A DNA stretch of 17,266 nt from Blautia sp. AF19-10LB (GCF_003461245.1 NZ_QTWS01000047.1:1-17266), one strand, 5' to 3'; positions 6,764 through 16,048 are shown, numbered from the stretch's first letter. Notes: generated by a model from the letters alone, not told the origin. Translations and numbers: made by a program.

Positions 6764-6792
6764 GCATAATTCCGGGGTTTTTATCATAGGAT
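6764..6792 (+). promoter_or_regulatory. spoIIP: Candidate sigma-E promoter for spoIIP
   Basis: GCATAAT (6764-6770) resembles the sigma-E -35 element (KMATATT). CATAGGAT (6785-6792), 14 bases further on, resembles the -10 element (CATACAMT). Bacillus spoIIP is expressed in the mother cell under sigma-E, so the location makes sense. Both boxes have mismatches, and the predicted start near 6799 leaves only about 13 bases before the GTG, so this is a weak call. Confidence 0.35.
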
Positions 6793-6812
6793 ACCTTGAA
6801 AGAGGTGATTCT

Positions 6813-8171
6813 GTGACAAGGACCCGGAAGACGATCTGTACTCTCATGTGTCTGGCTTTTTTTGCTGTGCTGGCAGTGATGCCGGGTTCTTTTATCCTGC
6901 AGAAAAATGTGTACAGGCAGCTGCCGCTGTTTCGATTTCTTGAGCGGAAAGCTGCCCGTGATTTCCAGCGGAAAGACCCCGATACGTATGCGAAGATTGT
7001 GGAAAACCATACGGAATCTCTCGGCGCGATGGTGGAAAAAGAGAATGAAGAGGTGCGGGACGAGCAGGAGAAAGCCGTGGCGGAGAATTCTGTGGGACAG
7101 GCTGAAGATGTAGAGAGAAAAACAGAAGATGTGGAGCCAACAGAGACGACAGAAGGTGTGAAGAAAACAGAGTCGACAGTTACAGCGGAGGCAGAACCGG
7201 GACAGGCACAGACAGAAATAAAGACAAAAGAAGAGGATAAACAGCAGCAAAAAGAGCCTTCTGAAGATGAAAATATAAAACAGACAGAAAAAGATTCTGA
7301 AAAAGAAACAGATAAATCTCAGCAGGACAAACCTGCCACTGTCATACCGGAAGTAACGCAGACCATCCTGGCTTCGAATAATATACAGCCTGCACCGCGC
7401 ATCGACCTCTCACCGCAGACCCTCGCAGATTACAATTATCTTATGAACCAGTTTTTTATCGTGGATTCGCAGACCACCACAAATGCAGATCAGTTAAACG
7501 CGGCAGAACTTCTCGGAGAAGACCTGACCATACAGAAAGATGCCGCGAAACCGCAGATTTTGCTCTATCATACACATTCGCAGGAAGCTTTTGCGGATTC
7601 AAGAGAAGGCGCGGTTGAAGATACGATCATCGGTGTGGGAAATTACCTGACAGAACTACTGGCTAAAAACTACGGATATCAGGTGATTCACGTGACAGAA
7701 GCCTTCGATATGGAAAGCGGCGAGCTGGACCGCAGTGCCGCCTATGATTATGCGGGACCGTATCTGGAAATGATTCTGGAAGAAAATCCTTCGATAGAAG
7801 TCGTGATAGACCTTCATCGTGACGGCGTGCCAGAGAACCGGCATCTTGTGACTGAGATCAACGGAAAACCGACTGCGCAGATCATGTTTTACAATGGCTT
7901 GAGTTATACGACCGCGAGAGGAAACCTTGATTATCTGCCAAATCCATATATTCAGGACAACCTGGCGTTTTCATTCCAGATGGAATACCAGGCGGCACAG
8001 TATTATCCAGATTTTTACAGAGGTATCTACCTCGCCGGATACCGTTACAACCTCCACCTGCGCCCAAGATCCGTCCTCGTCGAAGCCGGAGCCCAGACCA
8101 ACACCGTCCAGGAAGTAAAAAACGCCATGGAACCTTTCGCAGATATTCTGAACCGCGTACTGCAAAATTGA
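6813..8171 (+). CDS. spoIIP: Stage II sporulation protein P, peptidoglycan amidase/endopeptidase
   Basis: SpoIIP is a membrane-anchored murein hydrolase that, with SpoIID and SpoIIM, thins septal peptidoglycan and drives engulfment of the forespore. I choose the GTG at 6813, with AGAGGTG at 6801-6807, giving 452 residues. The longer frame from 6720 has no ribosome site, and the GTG places the membrane segment at the N-terminus as expected. Residues 8-29 are one transmembrane helix (LMCLAFFAVLAVM). Residues about 74-184 are a low-complexity linker rich in Glu, Lys, Thr and Gln. The catalytic domain spans about 245-452, with YHTHSQE (252-258; His253 and His255), DLHRDG (333-338, His335) and VEAG (423-426, Glu424), matching the zinc-amidase pattern. 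No terminator is obvious after the stop, so read-through into the RHS leader is possible. Confidence 0.94.
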   Translation: MTRTRKTICTLMCLAFFAVLAVMPGSFILQKNVYRQLPLFRFLERKAARDFQRKDPDTYAKIVENHTESLGAMVEKENEEVRDEQEKAVAENSVGQAEDVERKTEDVEPTETTEGVKKTESTVTAEAEPGQAQTEIKTKEEDKQQQKEPSEDENIKQTEKDSEKETDKSQQDKPATVIPEVTQTILASNNIQPAPRIDLSPQTLADYNYLMNQFFIVDSQTTTNADQLNAAELLGEDLTIQKDAAKPQILLYHTHSQEAFADSREGAVEDTIIGVGNYLTELLAKNYGYQVIHVTEAFDMESGELDRSAAYDYAGPYLEMILEENPSIEVVIDLHRDGVPENRHLVTEINGKPTAQIMFYNGLSYTTARGNLDYLPNPYIQDNLAFSFQMEYQAAQYYPDFYRGIYLAGYRYNLHLRPRSVLVEAGAQTNTVQEVKNAMEPFADILNRVLQN

Positions 8172-8261
8172 AAAACTGTGCGTCGCATTCTCGTTGCTTC
8201 AGTAGTAGTTCTTATTTTTGTGAAAAGTATCATAACTGGTAACAAAGCAATCTGTTTTGAT

Positions 8262-8288
8262 ATATACAAACGTATGTTCTTTGTATAT
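8262..8288. repeat. Inverted repeat 1 in the RHS leader
   Basis: ATATACAAA (8262-8270) and TTTGTATAT (8280-8288) are perfect 9-base complements separated by 9 bases. They lie about 75-100 bases upstream of the RHS start in an otherwise A+T-rich leader. This could be an operator or an RNA hairpin; it has no T-run, so it is not an ordinary terminator. Confidence 0.6.
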
Positions 8289-8297
8289 GATTTTAAA

Positions 8298-8323
8298 TGT
8301 AAATTAATTCCGGAAAATTTACA
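8298..8323. repeat. Inverted repeat 2 in the RHS leader
   Basis: TGTAAATT (8298-8305) and AATTTACA (8316-8323) are perfect 8-base complements separated by 10 bases. The spacer contains the small palindrome TTCCGGAA (8308-8315), offset by one base from the centre of the larger repeat. It lies 38 bases before the RHS start and just before an A+T-rich TATATAAAATT stretch (8326-8335) that could include a -10 box, so an operator role is plausible but unproven. Confidence 0.6.
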
Positions 8324-8361
8324 CTATATAAAATTAAAACACATAAAAGAAGAACATACAA

Positions 8362-11300
8362 ATGACAAAAGAAAAAATTACACGCTCAGAATTAAAAGAG
8401 AAACGTACAGCAAACCGCAAGGTGTTCGAAAATCAGGATCACTCCCGAACAGTAGAAATCTATATGGAACCAGTCCATTATGAAGATGAGGATGGAAACT
8501 GGAAAGAAATGGATGACACATTAGAGGAAGTTGCATTTGGAAGAAGCACTGGTGGAACGGGAACCAGAAAATTCTGCAATAATAAAGGCAAGCTGGCGAT
8601 TCAGCTGATGGACAGTGCAGAACCGGCAGCAACGGCATCACTTACAATGGACACCTGTGCTCTACGATGGGGAATGGAAGGTGCAGCGGCTTCTGTTAAA
8701 GCTGAAAAAACAGAAGATAATCTTGTTACATATCCGGGGATTTTTGAAAACACGGATCTGCAGTGCAGAGTGCATGGCGAAGGACTTAAAGAAGACATTA
8801 TTCTTCACAGCCCGGAAGCAGTCAGAGAAGAATACGCAATGTTATACCAGATGACAGAAGTAACTCCTGTTCTGGAAAATAACTGTGTGCATTTTCTGGA
8901 TACAGACGGAGAAGAAGTATTTTGTGTCCATGCACCATGCATGAGAGATGCAGCAGGACAAAAAACAGAAGCGATTCTTCTTAAATCAGAAAATCTGGAA
9001 GAGAATATTTGCCGCATTACATTTCTCCCGAATCAGATGTGGTTGAAAGCCCAGGAACGTATCTACCCAGTTGTGATCGACCCGGTAACAACTACATCAA
9101 AGAAAGCTTCCGAAATCTATGATGCCCATGTGGATTCTCTGTATGAAGAGGATAATTTTCAGAAAAGTATTATTCTGAAAACGATGGGAGGAGATGAAGT
9201 ACAGAGAAGCTTTATACGTTTTGAGCTTCCTGAAATGAAAACCGGAGATATGGTAGTGAGTGCCAGACTGGTGCTTGTATCTCTGGCAGAGGACAACAAA
9301 GAACGTACTGTAGAAGTACATAAAGTTCTTCATGCATGGAACTCGAATTCTATTAACTGGTATAATAAGCCGCTGTACTCTGAAACAATAGAAGATCTGT
9401 GCTGTTATAAAGGCGATAAACAGAAATATATCACCATGGATATCACCCGTATGGTGAAAGACTGGTATCAGAATGGTGGAAACTATGGTCTGATGCTGAA
9501 AGACGATTATGAATTATCTGGATATACAGAATTTCTTTCATCCGATTGTGACAATGGATACCAGGATATGAGACCGAGAATTGATATTTCTTATGTGAAC
9601 TATTCTGGTCTGGAAGATTACTGGACTTATCACAGTCAGGATGCGGGAAGAGCCGGGACAGTTCATGTGAATGATTATAATGGAAATCTGATCATGATTC
9701 ATGACACGATGAACACAGAAGGCAGCCTTGAGCCTATGGCACTTTCGCATGTGTATAACAGTAACAACTGTGCCACAGATCTGGGATATGGATATGGATT
9801 TGCACTGAACTATCATCAGACACTGGTAAAAACAAAGATTGGAGGCACTGATTATTACAAACATACAGACGGAGATGGTACGATTCATTATTTTTATTAT
9901 GATTCTACTGAGAAGAAATGGAAAGACGAATCTGGTCTGGAGCAGACTCTCACAATTCACACGGATGGAACAGAGCAGCTTGTAATTCATGACAAAGACG
10001 ATAATCAGCTCCGTTTCCGTAATGGATGGCTGGTAAAAGTTCAGGATAAAAATGGGAACAGATTGTCCGTACTTTGGGCAGATCAGAGAATTATTTCTAT
10101 TACAGATGGTGCTGGAAGAAAAACAACGCTTGATTACCTGTTAGACAATAATGGAAAACGTACCACACTGACACAGATCACAGGACCTTCCGGGAATAAA
10201 AAAATATTTGCTTATAGTGGGGGCAATCTTACAGGCATTACAGATATTGACGGCGAAAAAGTAAAATACGTCTACAATGGAAATCATATGCTGACAGAAG
10301 TTCATAATATTGACGGATATTCTGTAAAATACGGTTATTACGGAACAAAACCTTATCGTGTAAAGAGTATTACAGAATATGCCGGAACGCAGAAAGGAAA
10401 CAGTCTGTCTCTCACTTATGGATACAACAGCACGAAGTTTACAGACAATAAAAAACGAAGCGAAATATACCGTTTTAACAACAGCGGAAACCTGATTCAC
10501 ATTCATGATGGATTCGGACATGCAGCCAGTGGAAAATATAACCGCAGTGGAAATCATGTGAATTGCCTGGAAAATGCAACAAAGTTACAGACAAATGTTG
10601 TTCAGCTTCTGAAAGATCCGATCATTCAGGCTGCAACGTGTGGCTGGAAAACAGAAATCAGTTCAGATGGCAGTGGAAAGACCGAAATCAATACGAATAC
10701 CGCGTTATGTAAAGTTGGCAATCGCTCATTAAAACTGGAGAGCACGGCAAAGACAGGATCTGTATGCTGGTATCAGGATGTGTCACTTCTGAAAGGACAG
10801 ACATACACCGTTTCCATGTTTGTAAAAGTTACAAAAATGGATCGAGCATCAGATGGTGCAGTGTTCCTGAGAGCAAGATATCAGGATAAGGATAATGTAT
10901 GGCATTACGAAGACAGTGAACAGCTGAAATCGACAACAACAGATTTTATCCATCTGCACAAAACATTTACACTTCCGGCAGATATTGTAAAAACTTCTGT
11001 GAGAGTTTATCTGGTGGCAATGCATACGATCTGCACAGTATATGGCGATATGGCACAGCTGGAAACAGGAAGTACAGTCAGCCGCTGCAATCTGGTGGAT
11101 AATGGAGACTTCCATCTTGGAACCACATCTGGTTTTACAAAAACAGGAAGTTTTGAGGATGGACTGACTTCTGTTGGAACCTCTAATATTATTCCGGTGC
11201 AGAGTGCAATCGTCGTGTCTGCTGCAAAGAGTACAGTCTATGCAACTCCATCCTTAAACGGCACAAAGGTTGTGGAAGTGACAAAAGGTACACATCTGTA

Positions 11301-14300
11301 TGCACTCTGTTATGAGAAAAATGAAGATATCTACTGGTACAAGGTACGTACTGCGGCAGGAAAGCGGGGATATCTTCATGGTGGTCATGCAACTGCGTAT
11401 CTGGGAGGCAATACAGGAGACCATTCGGCAGTGGTTGGAGTTTCCGGTGCGGTTTTACGATCTTCAGCATCGGACAGCGGAAGCATTGTAGAAGAAGCAA
11501 TTCCAAGAGGAACATGTGCGGCGGTGCGTTCTGTAAAAACAGATGCGGATGGAAAAAACTGGCTCTATCTGGGAATGCAGATTGATAAAAAACGCTATAC
11601 CGGATACATGAAGGAAGAATCTGTGATTCGTTTATGCAGAAATTATCCATCAGGAACAATGTCACAGGAGGATAAGCTGTATGATTCTCCTTCACTTTCC
11701 GGTAAGGTGCTTACTACTCTGGAAAAAGGGAAAAATATCCTTTTGCGAGGAGTCCTGACGAAATCAGGTACAAAATGGTATGCAATTCAGTGGGGTGGAA
11801 GATTCTGCTTTGTCCCATCCAGATATTGCACATTAAAGCAGGAACCGGCAGTATACCGTCTGGCATCAGAAACAGTCACAGAAGGTGTCGGAGGACTGGA
11901 AAAACATATTTTCCGCTTTATGGGTGAGCCGAAAGTATCCAAACGACTGACAAAGGTTCTGGATCTTACAGGAAAGAAAGGCGATACCTTCATGGTAAAC
12001 GCATGGGGAAGGGGAACCTGTCTTCCGGAAACAGACAATGATAAGAATCGCCGATTTGGTGTCGAAGTTGTTTTTGTGGCAGCAGATGACACAACTGATG
12101 TGCACTACACCAATTTCAGCCCGGATATTCTGGACTGGCAGTTTCTGAGTGATATTTATGTCGCTAAGAAAGACTACAGCAAAGTAAAAATTTCCTATAC
12201 CTATTGTAAAAATGCAAATACAGCGTATTTTGACGGTCTGTCTCTTTACCGTGAAGAGTTTGGACAGACCTATACATACGATGATAAGAACAACCTGGTT
12301 TCAGCGGTAGATTCTCAGAAGAATACAACAAAATTTGAGTACAATGCCGGAAGTGATCTGACGGGTATTACAGATCCGAAGGGAAGCAAATACACTTACA
12401 CATATGACAAAAAACATAACGTGACCAGTGGAAAATCTTCTATGGGAATTCTGAACCGCCTTGTCTACGATGATAAAGGAAATATTACACGCAGCGGAGT
12501 TGTGAAGCCGGATGAAACGGAGAAAGGCATCTGGGTGGAACGTACTTTTACTGCTGACAAGAACCATGTATCAGCTGTGACCGATGCAGAAGGAAATAAA
12601 GTACAGTATGAATGGGATACATCCAGAGATCTGCTCCGCTCACTGACGGATGGGGAAGGAAACAAGCTTTCCTATGGTTATGATAAGGCAGAACGTCTTA
12701 TATCTGTTTCTCAGAATGTAACGGTTGATGGAAAAAAACAGGTGGTAAAAAACATCTACACCTACACAAAAGACAGGCTTGCGGGGATTGAGCATAATGG
12801 ATTCAATTATGGATTTACCTATGATGTGTTTGGAAATACTACTGCTGCATCAATTGCAGGTAATCAGGTGATTTCTTATGAGTACGAAGCACAGAATGGA
12901 AAGCTGCTGAAAACAATTTATGCAAATGGCGATGAAATTCGCTACACTTACGACACACAGGATCGTTTTTCTATAAGCTATCTGAAGCCAGCAGGATCAT
13001 CAGAACAGCGACTGAACAGTTATATTTATAATAAAGAGGGAAACCTTTGCAAGGTGACAAATCATTTATCTGGCAAAACTTATGAACTGGATTATGATTT
13101 CCTTGACCGACTGATGCGTGTACGTGACGAAAGCGGCGTATGCTATGAATATACTTATGATGCAAATAATCAGATGATCAGAATGTTCCATACAGATGGC
13201 AGAGCAAAACTGACAACAGGATATACCTATGATAAGGATGGACGAGAAAAAGAAGTTCGTGTGGCAGGTAAATTTACCAGATCTACAGATTATGACAATC
13301 TTGGAAGAGTAACCAAACAAAGTTTTTCTGCGGAGAACGGTGATACAAGTATGTCTATGACATATAAATATCCAGATGCAGAGAAAAATAAAGAATACGC
13401 ATTACCGTCTGAAATGGATGTACAGGAATGCAGCTACAGTTATAAATATGATCGAAACGGAAATATTACGGAAATTCAAAGAGTACCACATAAGGGTTCG
13501 ACAGAGAAAATTTTAAAAGACACCTTCCAGTATGATGAACGTAATCAGCTGATTCGTGAAAACAGTCAGAGCCAGGACAAAACAATTGTCTATGCATACG
13601 ATCAGGGTGGCAATCTGAAATCTGTAAAAGAATATGCGTACACCGAGGGAACCTTACCGGAAACTCCGGTTCACGAGGAAACTGGTACATACAGTAGCAC
13701 ATGGAAAGACCAGCTCCTGAATTGGGATGGTACTGCCATGACTTATGATGCAGTCGGCAATATGCTTACCAGGGGAGATACTGTTTACACATGGACGATG
13801 GGACGTAAACTTGCCTGTGTAGATAATGGTAGAAAAGCTCAGTATTTTTATGATCATACCGGTGCCAGAGTGAAGAAAGTGGTGGATGGCGTTATCACAA
13901 ATTATCATATGGCAGGAGATCTGCTTGCATCTGAAACCTGTAATGGAGGGACTACATGGTATGTTTATGATTCAGGTGCAAATCTTGTGGCAATAATTAT
14001 TGCTGGAAAATACTATTACTACGTGAGAAATGTTCAGAATGATATTGTGGCACTGGTTGACGATTCTGGAAAAACTGTAGTAAACTATGTTTATGACAGT
14101 TGGGGAAAACTGTTAAGCATTACCGGCAGCCTCAAAGACACCGTAGGCATCCAGAACCCATTCCGCTACAGAGGTTATTATTACGACAATGAAACAGGAA
14201 TGTACTATCTCAAAAACCGGTATTATGACCCGGGGTTGAGAAGGTTTATTGGGTCTGATGCAATAACAACAGTGGAAGCATCATTAGAAACTTTTCATAA

Positions 14301-14961
14301 TAGAAATCTTTATATTTATTGTAACCAGAATCCAATTGTAAGAAGCGATAGTAAGGGTAATATATGGCAGGTGTTATTGGCCGGAGCAGTCGGTGCTGGA
14401 ATTTCTCTCGGTTATCAGTTAGTATTTGAAAAAAAAGAGTTGAACATGAAAACTGTTGCACAGGCTACGTTAGATGGTATTGTAATGGCAGTAGGTGCGA
14501 GTGCTGCAACGGTAGGATGGCAAATTGTCACAAATGTAGCAACAAGTGTGATAAGTGGAATTATGAACGAAGATGATGGTATGGAAATTGCGTGTCAGGC
14601 TACAGTTAGTGGAGCTCTTGCATATTTTGGTGGCAAAGGAAATGACTTTGCAGGCATAGAAGCTAAATGGAAATTTAAAGTTAGTAGTAATGCTGAAGTA
14701 AAGGACATAAATATAAGAACGCAGTTAAATGAAATTGCAGGAAATCAGTTCAAACGAAAAACTAAAAGAGGAATTTATAATATGACTAGTTCGACAGTAA
14801 GAGGAAATGGGGCTTCAAGAGGTGTCTCAAAAGGATATTCTGGTTATATGGGACCGATTATAGGAGAAGAACGGAGATATAATGGAAAAGTTACGATATA
14901 TTCACATTTGTATTATGGAAAAGACAAATCAATTGTAAAGCGTGTATATAAGATCGTATGA
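8362..14961 (+). CDS. Giant RHS/YD-repeat protein with DNRLRE-like and SH3-like domains and a variable C-terminal module (putative polymorphic toxin)
   Basis: RHS proteins form a beta-cocoon shell around a C-terminal toxin used against competing cells. In this 2199-residue protein I see a DNRLRE-like domain at about 240-410 and YD repeats from about 420 to 740. A jelly-roll-like segment (751-920), three tandem bacterial SH3-like units (948-1158) and a second jelly-roll-like segment (1174-1300) follow. More YD repeats run to about 1930. The RHS core is RYRGYYYDNETGMYYLKNRYYDP (1935-1957), then RRFIGSDA and YIYCNQNPI. The usual DPxG before the toxin is replaced by DSKG (1996-1999). The remaining 200 residues begin with hydrophobic stretches (2003-2020 and 2035-2066) and end in a basic domain I do not recognise. 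I see no signal peptide; an in-frame TAA at 8344-8346 rules out an upstream start, and the ribosome site is weak (AGAAGAA). Toxicity is inferred. Confidence 0.9.
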   Translation: MTKEKITRSELKEKRTANRKVFENQDHSRTVEIYMEPVHYEDEDGNWKEMDDTLEEVAFGRSTGGTGTRKFCNNKGKLAIQLMDSAEPAATASLTMDTCALRWGMEGAAASVKAEKTEDNLVTYPGIFENTDLQCRVHGEGLKEDIILHSPEAVREEYAMLYQMTEVTPVLENNCVHFLDTDGEEVFCVHAPCMRDAAGQKTEAILLKSENLEENICRITFLPNQMWLKAQERIYPVVIDPVTTTSKKASEIYDAHVDSLYEEDNFQKSIILKTMGGDEVQRSFIRFELPEMKTGDMVVSARLVLVSLAEDNKERTVEVHKVLHAWNSNSINWYNKPLYSETIEDLCCYKGDKQKYITMDITRMVKDWYQNGGNYGLMLKDDYELSGYTEFLSSDCDNGYQDMRPRIDISYVNYSGLEDYWTYHSQDAGRAGTVHVNDYNGNLIMIHDTMNTEGSLEPMALSHVYNSNNCATDLGYGYGFALNYHQTLVKTKIGGTDYYKHTDGDGTIHYFYYDSTEKKWKDESGLEQTLTIHTDGTEQLVIHDKDDNQLRFRNGWLVKVQDKNGNRLSVLWADQRIISITDGAGRKTTLDYLLDNNGKRTTLTQITGPSGNKKIFAYSGGNLTGITDIDGEKVKYVYNGNHMLTEVHNIDGYSVKYGYYGTKPYRVKSITEYAGTQKGNSLSLTYGYNSTKFTDNKKRSEIYRFNNSGNLIHIHDGFGHAASGKYNRSGNHVNCLENATKLQTNVVQLLKDPIIQAATCGWKTEISSDGSGKTEINTNTALCKVGNRSLKLESTAKTGSVCWYQDVSLLKGQTYTVSMFVKVTKMDRASDGAVFLRARYQDKDNVWHYEDSEQLKSTTTDFIHLHKTFTLPADIVKTSVRVYLVAMHTICTVYGDMAQLETGSTVSRCNLVDNGDFHLGTTSGFTKTGSFEDGLTSVGTSNIIPVQSAIVVSAAKSTVYATPSLNGTKVVEVTKGTHLYALCYEKNEDIYWYKVRTAAGKRGYLHGGHATAYLGGNTGDHSAVVGVSGAVLRSSASDSGSIVEEAIPRGTCAAVRSVKTDADGKNWLYLGMQIDKKRYTGYMKEESVIRLCRNYPSGTMSQEDKLYDSPSLSGKVLTTLEKGKNILLRGVLTKSGTKWYAIQWGGRFCFVPSRYCTLKQEPAVYRLASETVTEGVGGLEKHIFRFMGEPKVSKRLTKVLDLTGKKGDTFMVNAWGRGTCLPETDNDKNRRFGVEVVFVAADDTTDVHYTNFSPDILDWQFLSDIYVAKKDYSKVKISYTYCKNANTAYFDGLSLYREEFGQTYTYDDKNNLVSAVDSQKNTTKFEYNAGSDLTGITDPKGSKYTYTYDKKHNVTSGKSSMGILNRLVYDDKGNITRSGVVKPDETEKGIWVERTFTADKNHVSAVTDAEGNKVQYEWDTSRDLLRSLTDGEGNKLSYGYDKAERLISVSQNVTVDGKKQVVKNIYTYTKDRLAGIEHNGFNYGFTYDVFGNTTAASIAGNQVISYEYEAQNGKLLKTIYANGDEIRYTYDTQDRFSISYLKPAGSSEQRLNSYIYNKEGNLCKVTNHLSGKTYELDYDFLDRLMRVRDESGVCYEYTYDANNQMIRMFHTDGRAKLTTGYTYDKDGREKEVRVAGKFTRSTDYDNLGRVTKQSFSAENGDTSMSMTYKYPDAEKNKEYALPSEMDVQECSYSYKYDRNGNITEIQRVPHKGSTEKILKDTFQYDERNQLIRENSQSQDKTIVYAYDQGGNLKSVKEYAYTEGTLPETPVHEETGTYSSTWKDQLLNWDGTAMTYDAVGNMLTRGDTVYTWTMGRKLACVDNGRKAQYFYDHTGARVKKVVDGVITNYHMAGDLLASETCNGGTTWYVYDSGANLVAIIIAGKYYYYVRNVQNDIVALVDDSGKTVVNYVYDSWGKLLSITGSLKDTVGIQNPFRYRGYYYDNETGMYYLKNRYYDPGLRRFIGSDAITTVEASLETFHNRNLYIYCNQNPIVRSDSKGNIWQVLLAGAVGAGISLGYQLVFEKKELNMKTVAQATLDGIVMAVGASAATVGWQIVTNVATSVISGIMNEDDGMEIACQATVSGALAYFGGKGNDFAGIEAKWKFKVSSNAEVKDINIRTQLNEIAGNQFKRKTKRGIYNMTSSTVRGNGASRGVSKGYSGYMGPIIGEERRYNGKVTIYSHLYYGKDKSIVKRVYKIV

Positions 14962-15004
14962 TGTTATCCCGAATCTTCATCTGAAAGGAATTAGGTGAAA
15001 AGAT

Positions 15005-16048
15005 GTGTTGGAGTTAATAAAAGAAATCATAGTAGTTATATTGGCGATTGATATAATTTGTAAAGGGTGTCAGAGACACATGCTTAGGCCGTATAGTAAG
15101 GGAGGGAATATTTTTAGTGATGAAAATACTCGAATTGCAATGCGTGAGAATGCCTCAAATCCGTTATTTGTAAAAGGACATTTCAGGAAAAATTATAAGA
15201 GAAATATATATAGAAAAATGTCAAATTTGAAAGGTTTTTATTTTTGCCAAATTGTGTCAATTATACAGATTAGTGTGATATGCTTGAACTTGTTAAATGG
15301 TTTTTATATTCGTTATATAGATATGAATGGAATATTTGGCATGAACGAAGATGCTAGATTACGGATTTATATCGCAATTACAGTTTGGATTTGCGTTAAT
15401 AGTTGTGTGAATTTGGTGTTTTTAACATATTATACTAGAGTTATTAATAACACTAGAAGCGAAAAGCTGAAAAAAATATGTCGTAAAAAAATTATAATTC
15501 CGGGAGAAAAACAAGAAGATGGATATGAGATATTGGTCTATCCGAGAGAACTTTCGTACAGAGAATGGATTTATAGAGTGGAAAAAAGCTTTAGGAATCA
15601 ATTCAGAGGAAGTAGCTGGGAGTATAGGGAAAGTGTAGGTGAATTAAAAGAAAATGTGCATATGCTAATTGAAGAAGACAGAGAGCAGGAAAAAATCAGG
15701 ATATTTGTGCAGATGTATGTAGATATATTGAGTAATACATATATAGAACAATTAAACAAGTTTTTGTACAAAAAAATCCGAAGTGGTTTGAGAAAAGGTG
15801 ACCTACCATTAGGAAATCCTTATCTTATGTATGTCATATGCGTTCAAAAAAAATCTGAAACATTTGAAAATATCTTTTGCAAATCAATAAAAGCAGGTCA
15901 GGAAGATTGCTTTTTAATAGGAGTTGTATTAGATGAATATATGATATATATGCCAAAAATGAAAAACAATGTACAGGATATGCAATATCAGGAAATGAAA
16001 ACAGAATTTATGGAAATATTAAAATTTATTCCATTAGATGATTGTTGA
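15005..16048 (+). CDS. Membrane protein of unknown family, candidate immunity protein for the RHS module
   Basis: I do not recognise this 347-residue protein. It has a short hydrophobic N-terminus (7-19), two clear transmembrane helices (about 79-102 and 120-143), a basic loop (150-165) and a soluble, charged C-terminal region (166-347) rich in Glu, Lys and Tyr. The GTG at 15005 is chosen because AGGTGA is at 14993-14998; the next codon, TTG at 15008, is an alternative, while the nearby ATG at 15003 is in another frame and stops at once. It begins 43 bases after the RHS stop, with no terminator between, and is very A+T rich (16 G/C in the 60 bases 15001-15060). A gene directly downstream of an RHS toxin and with similar composition is usually its cognate immunity gene, but the size and membrane helices would also fit another role. 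Confidence 0.65.
   Translation: MLELIKEIIVVILAIDIICKGCQRHMLRPYSKGGNIFSDENTRIAMRENASNPLFVKGHFRKNYKRNIYRKMSNLKGFYFCQIVSIIQISVICLNLLNGFYIRYIDMNGIFGMNEDARLRIYIAITVWICVNSCVNLVFLTYYTRVINNTRSEKLKKICRKKIIIPGEKQEDGYEILVYPRELSYREWIYRVEKSFRNQFRGSSWEYRESVGELKENVHMLIEEDREQEKIRIFVQMYVDILSNTYIEQLNKFLYKKIRSGLRKGDLPLGNPYLMYVICVQKKSETFENIFCKSIKAGQEDCFLIGVVLDEYMIYMPKMKNNVQDMQYQEMKTEFMEILKFIPLDDC

Noticed and set aside
8178..8483. Frame starting GTG at 8178 with a signal-peptide-like N-terminus (MRRILVASVVVLIFVKSII), suggesting a lost export signal for the RHS protein
   Set aside because: It has no ribosome site, overlaps the RHS gene in another frame, and joining it to the RHS frame would need a shift within the 15 bases between the in-frame TAA (8344-8346) and the ATG. 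The hydrophobic stretch is likely chance in A+T-rich DNA.
8362..14961. CRISPR-like array within the RHS gene because of repeated short motifs
   Set aside because: The recurrences are protein-level YD repeats encoded by varied codons, not identical DNA repeats with spacers.
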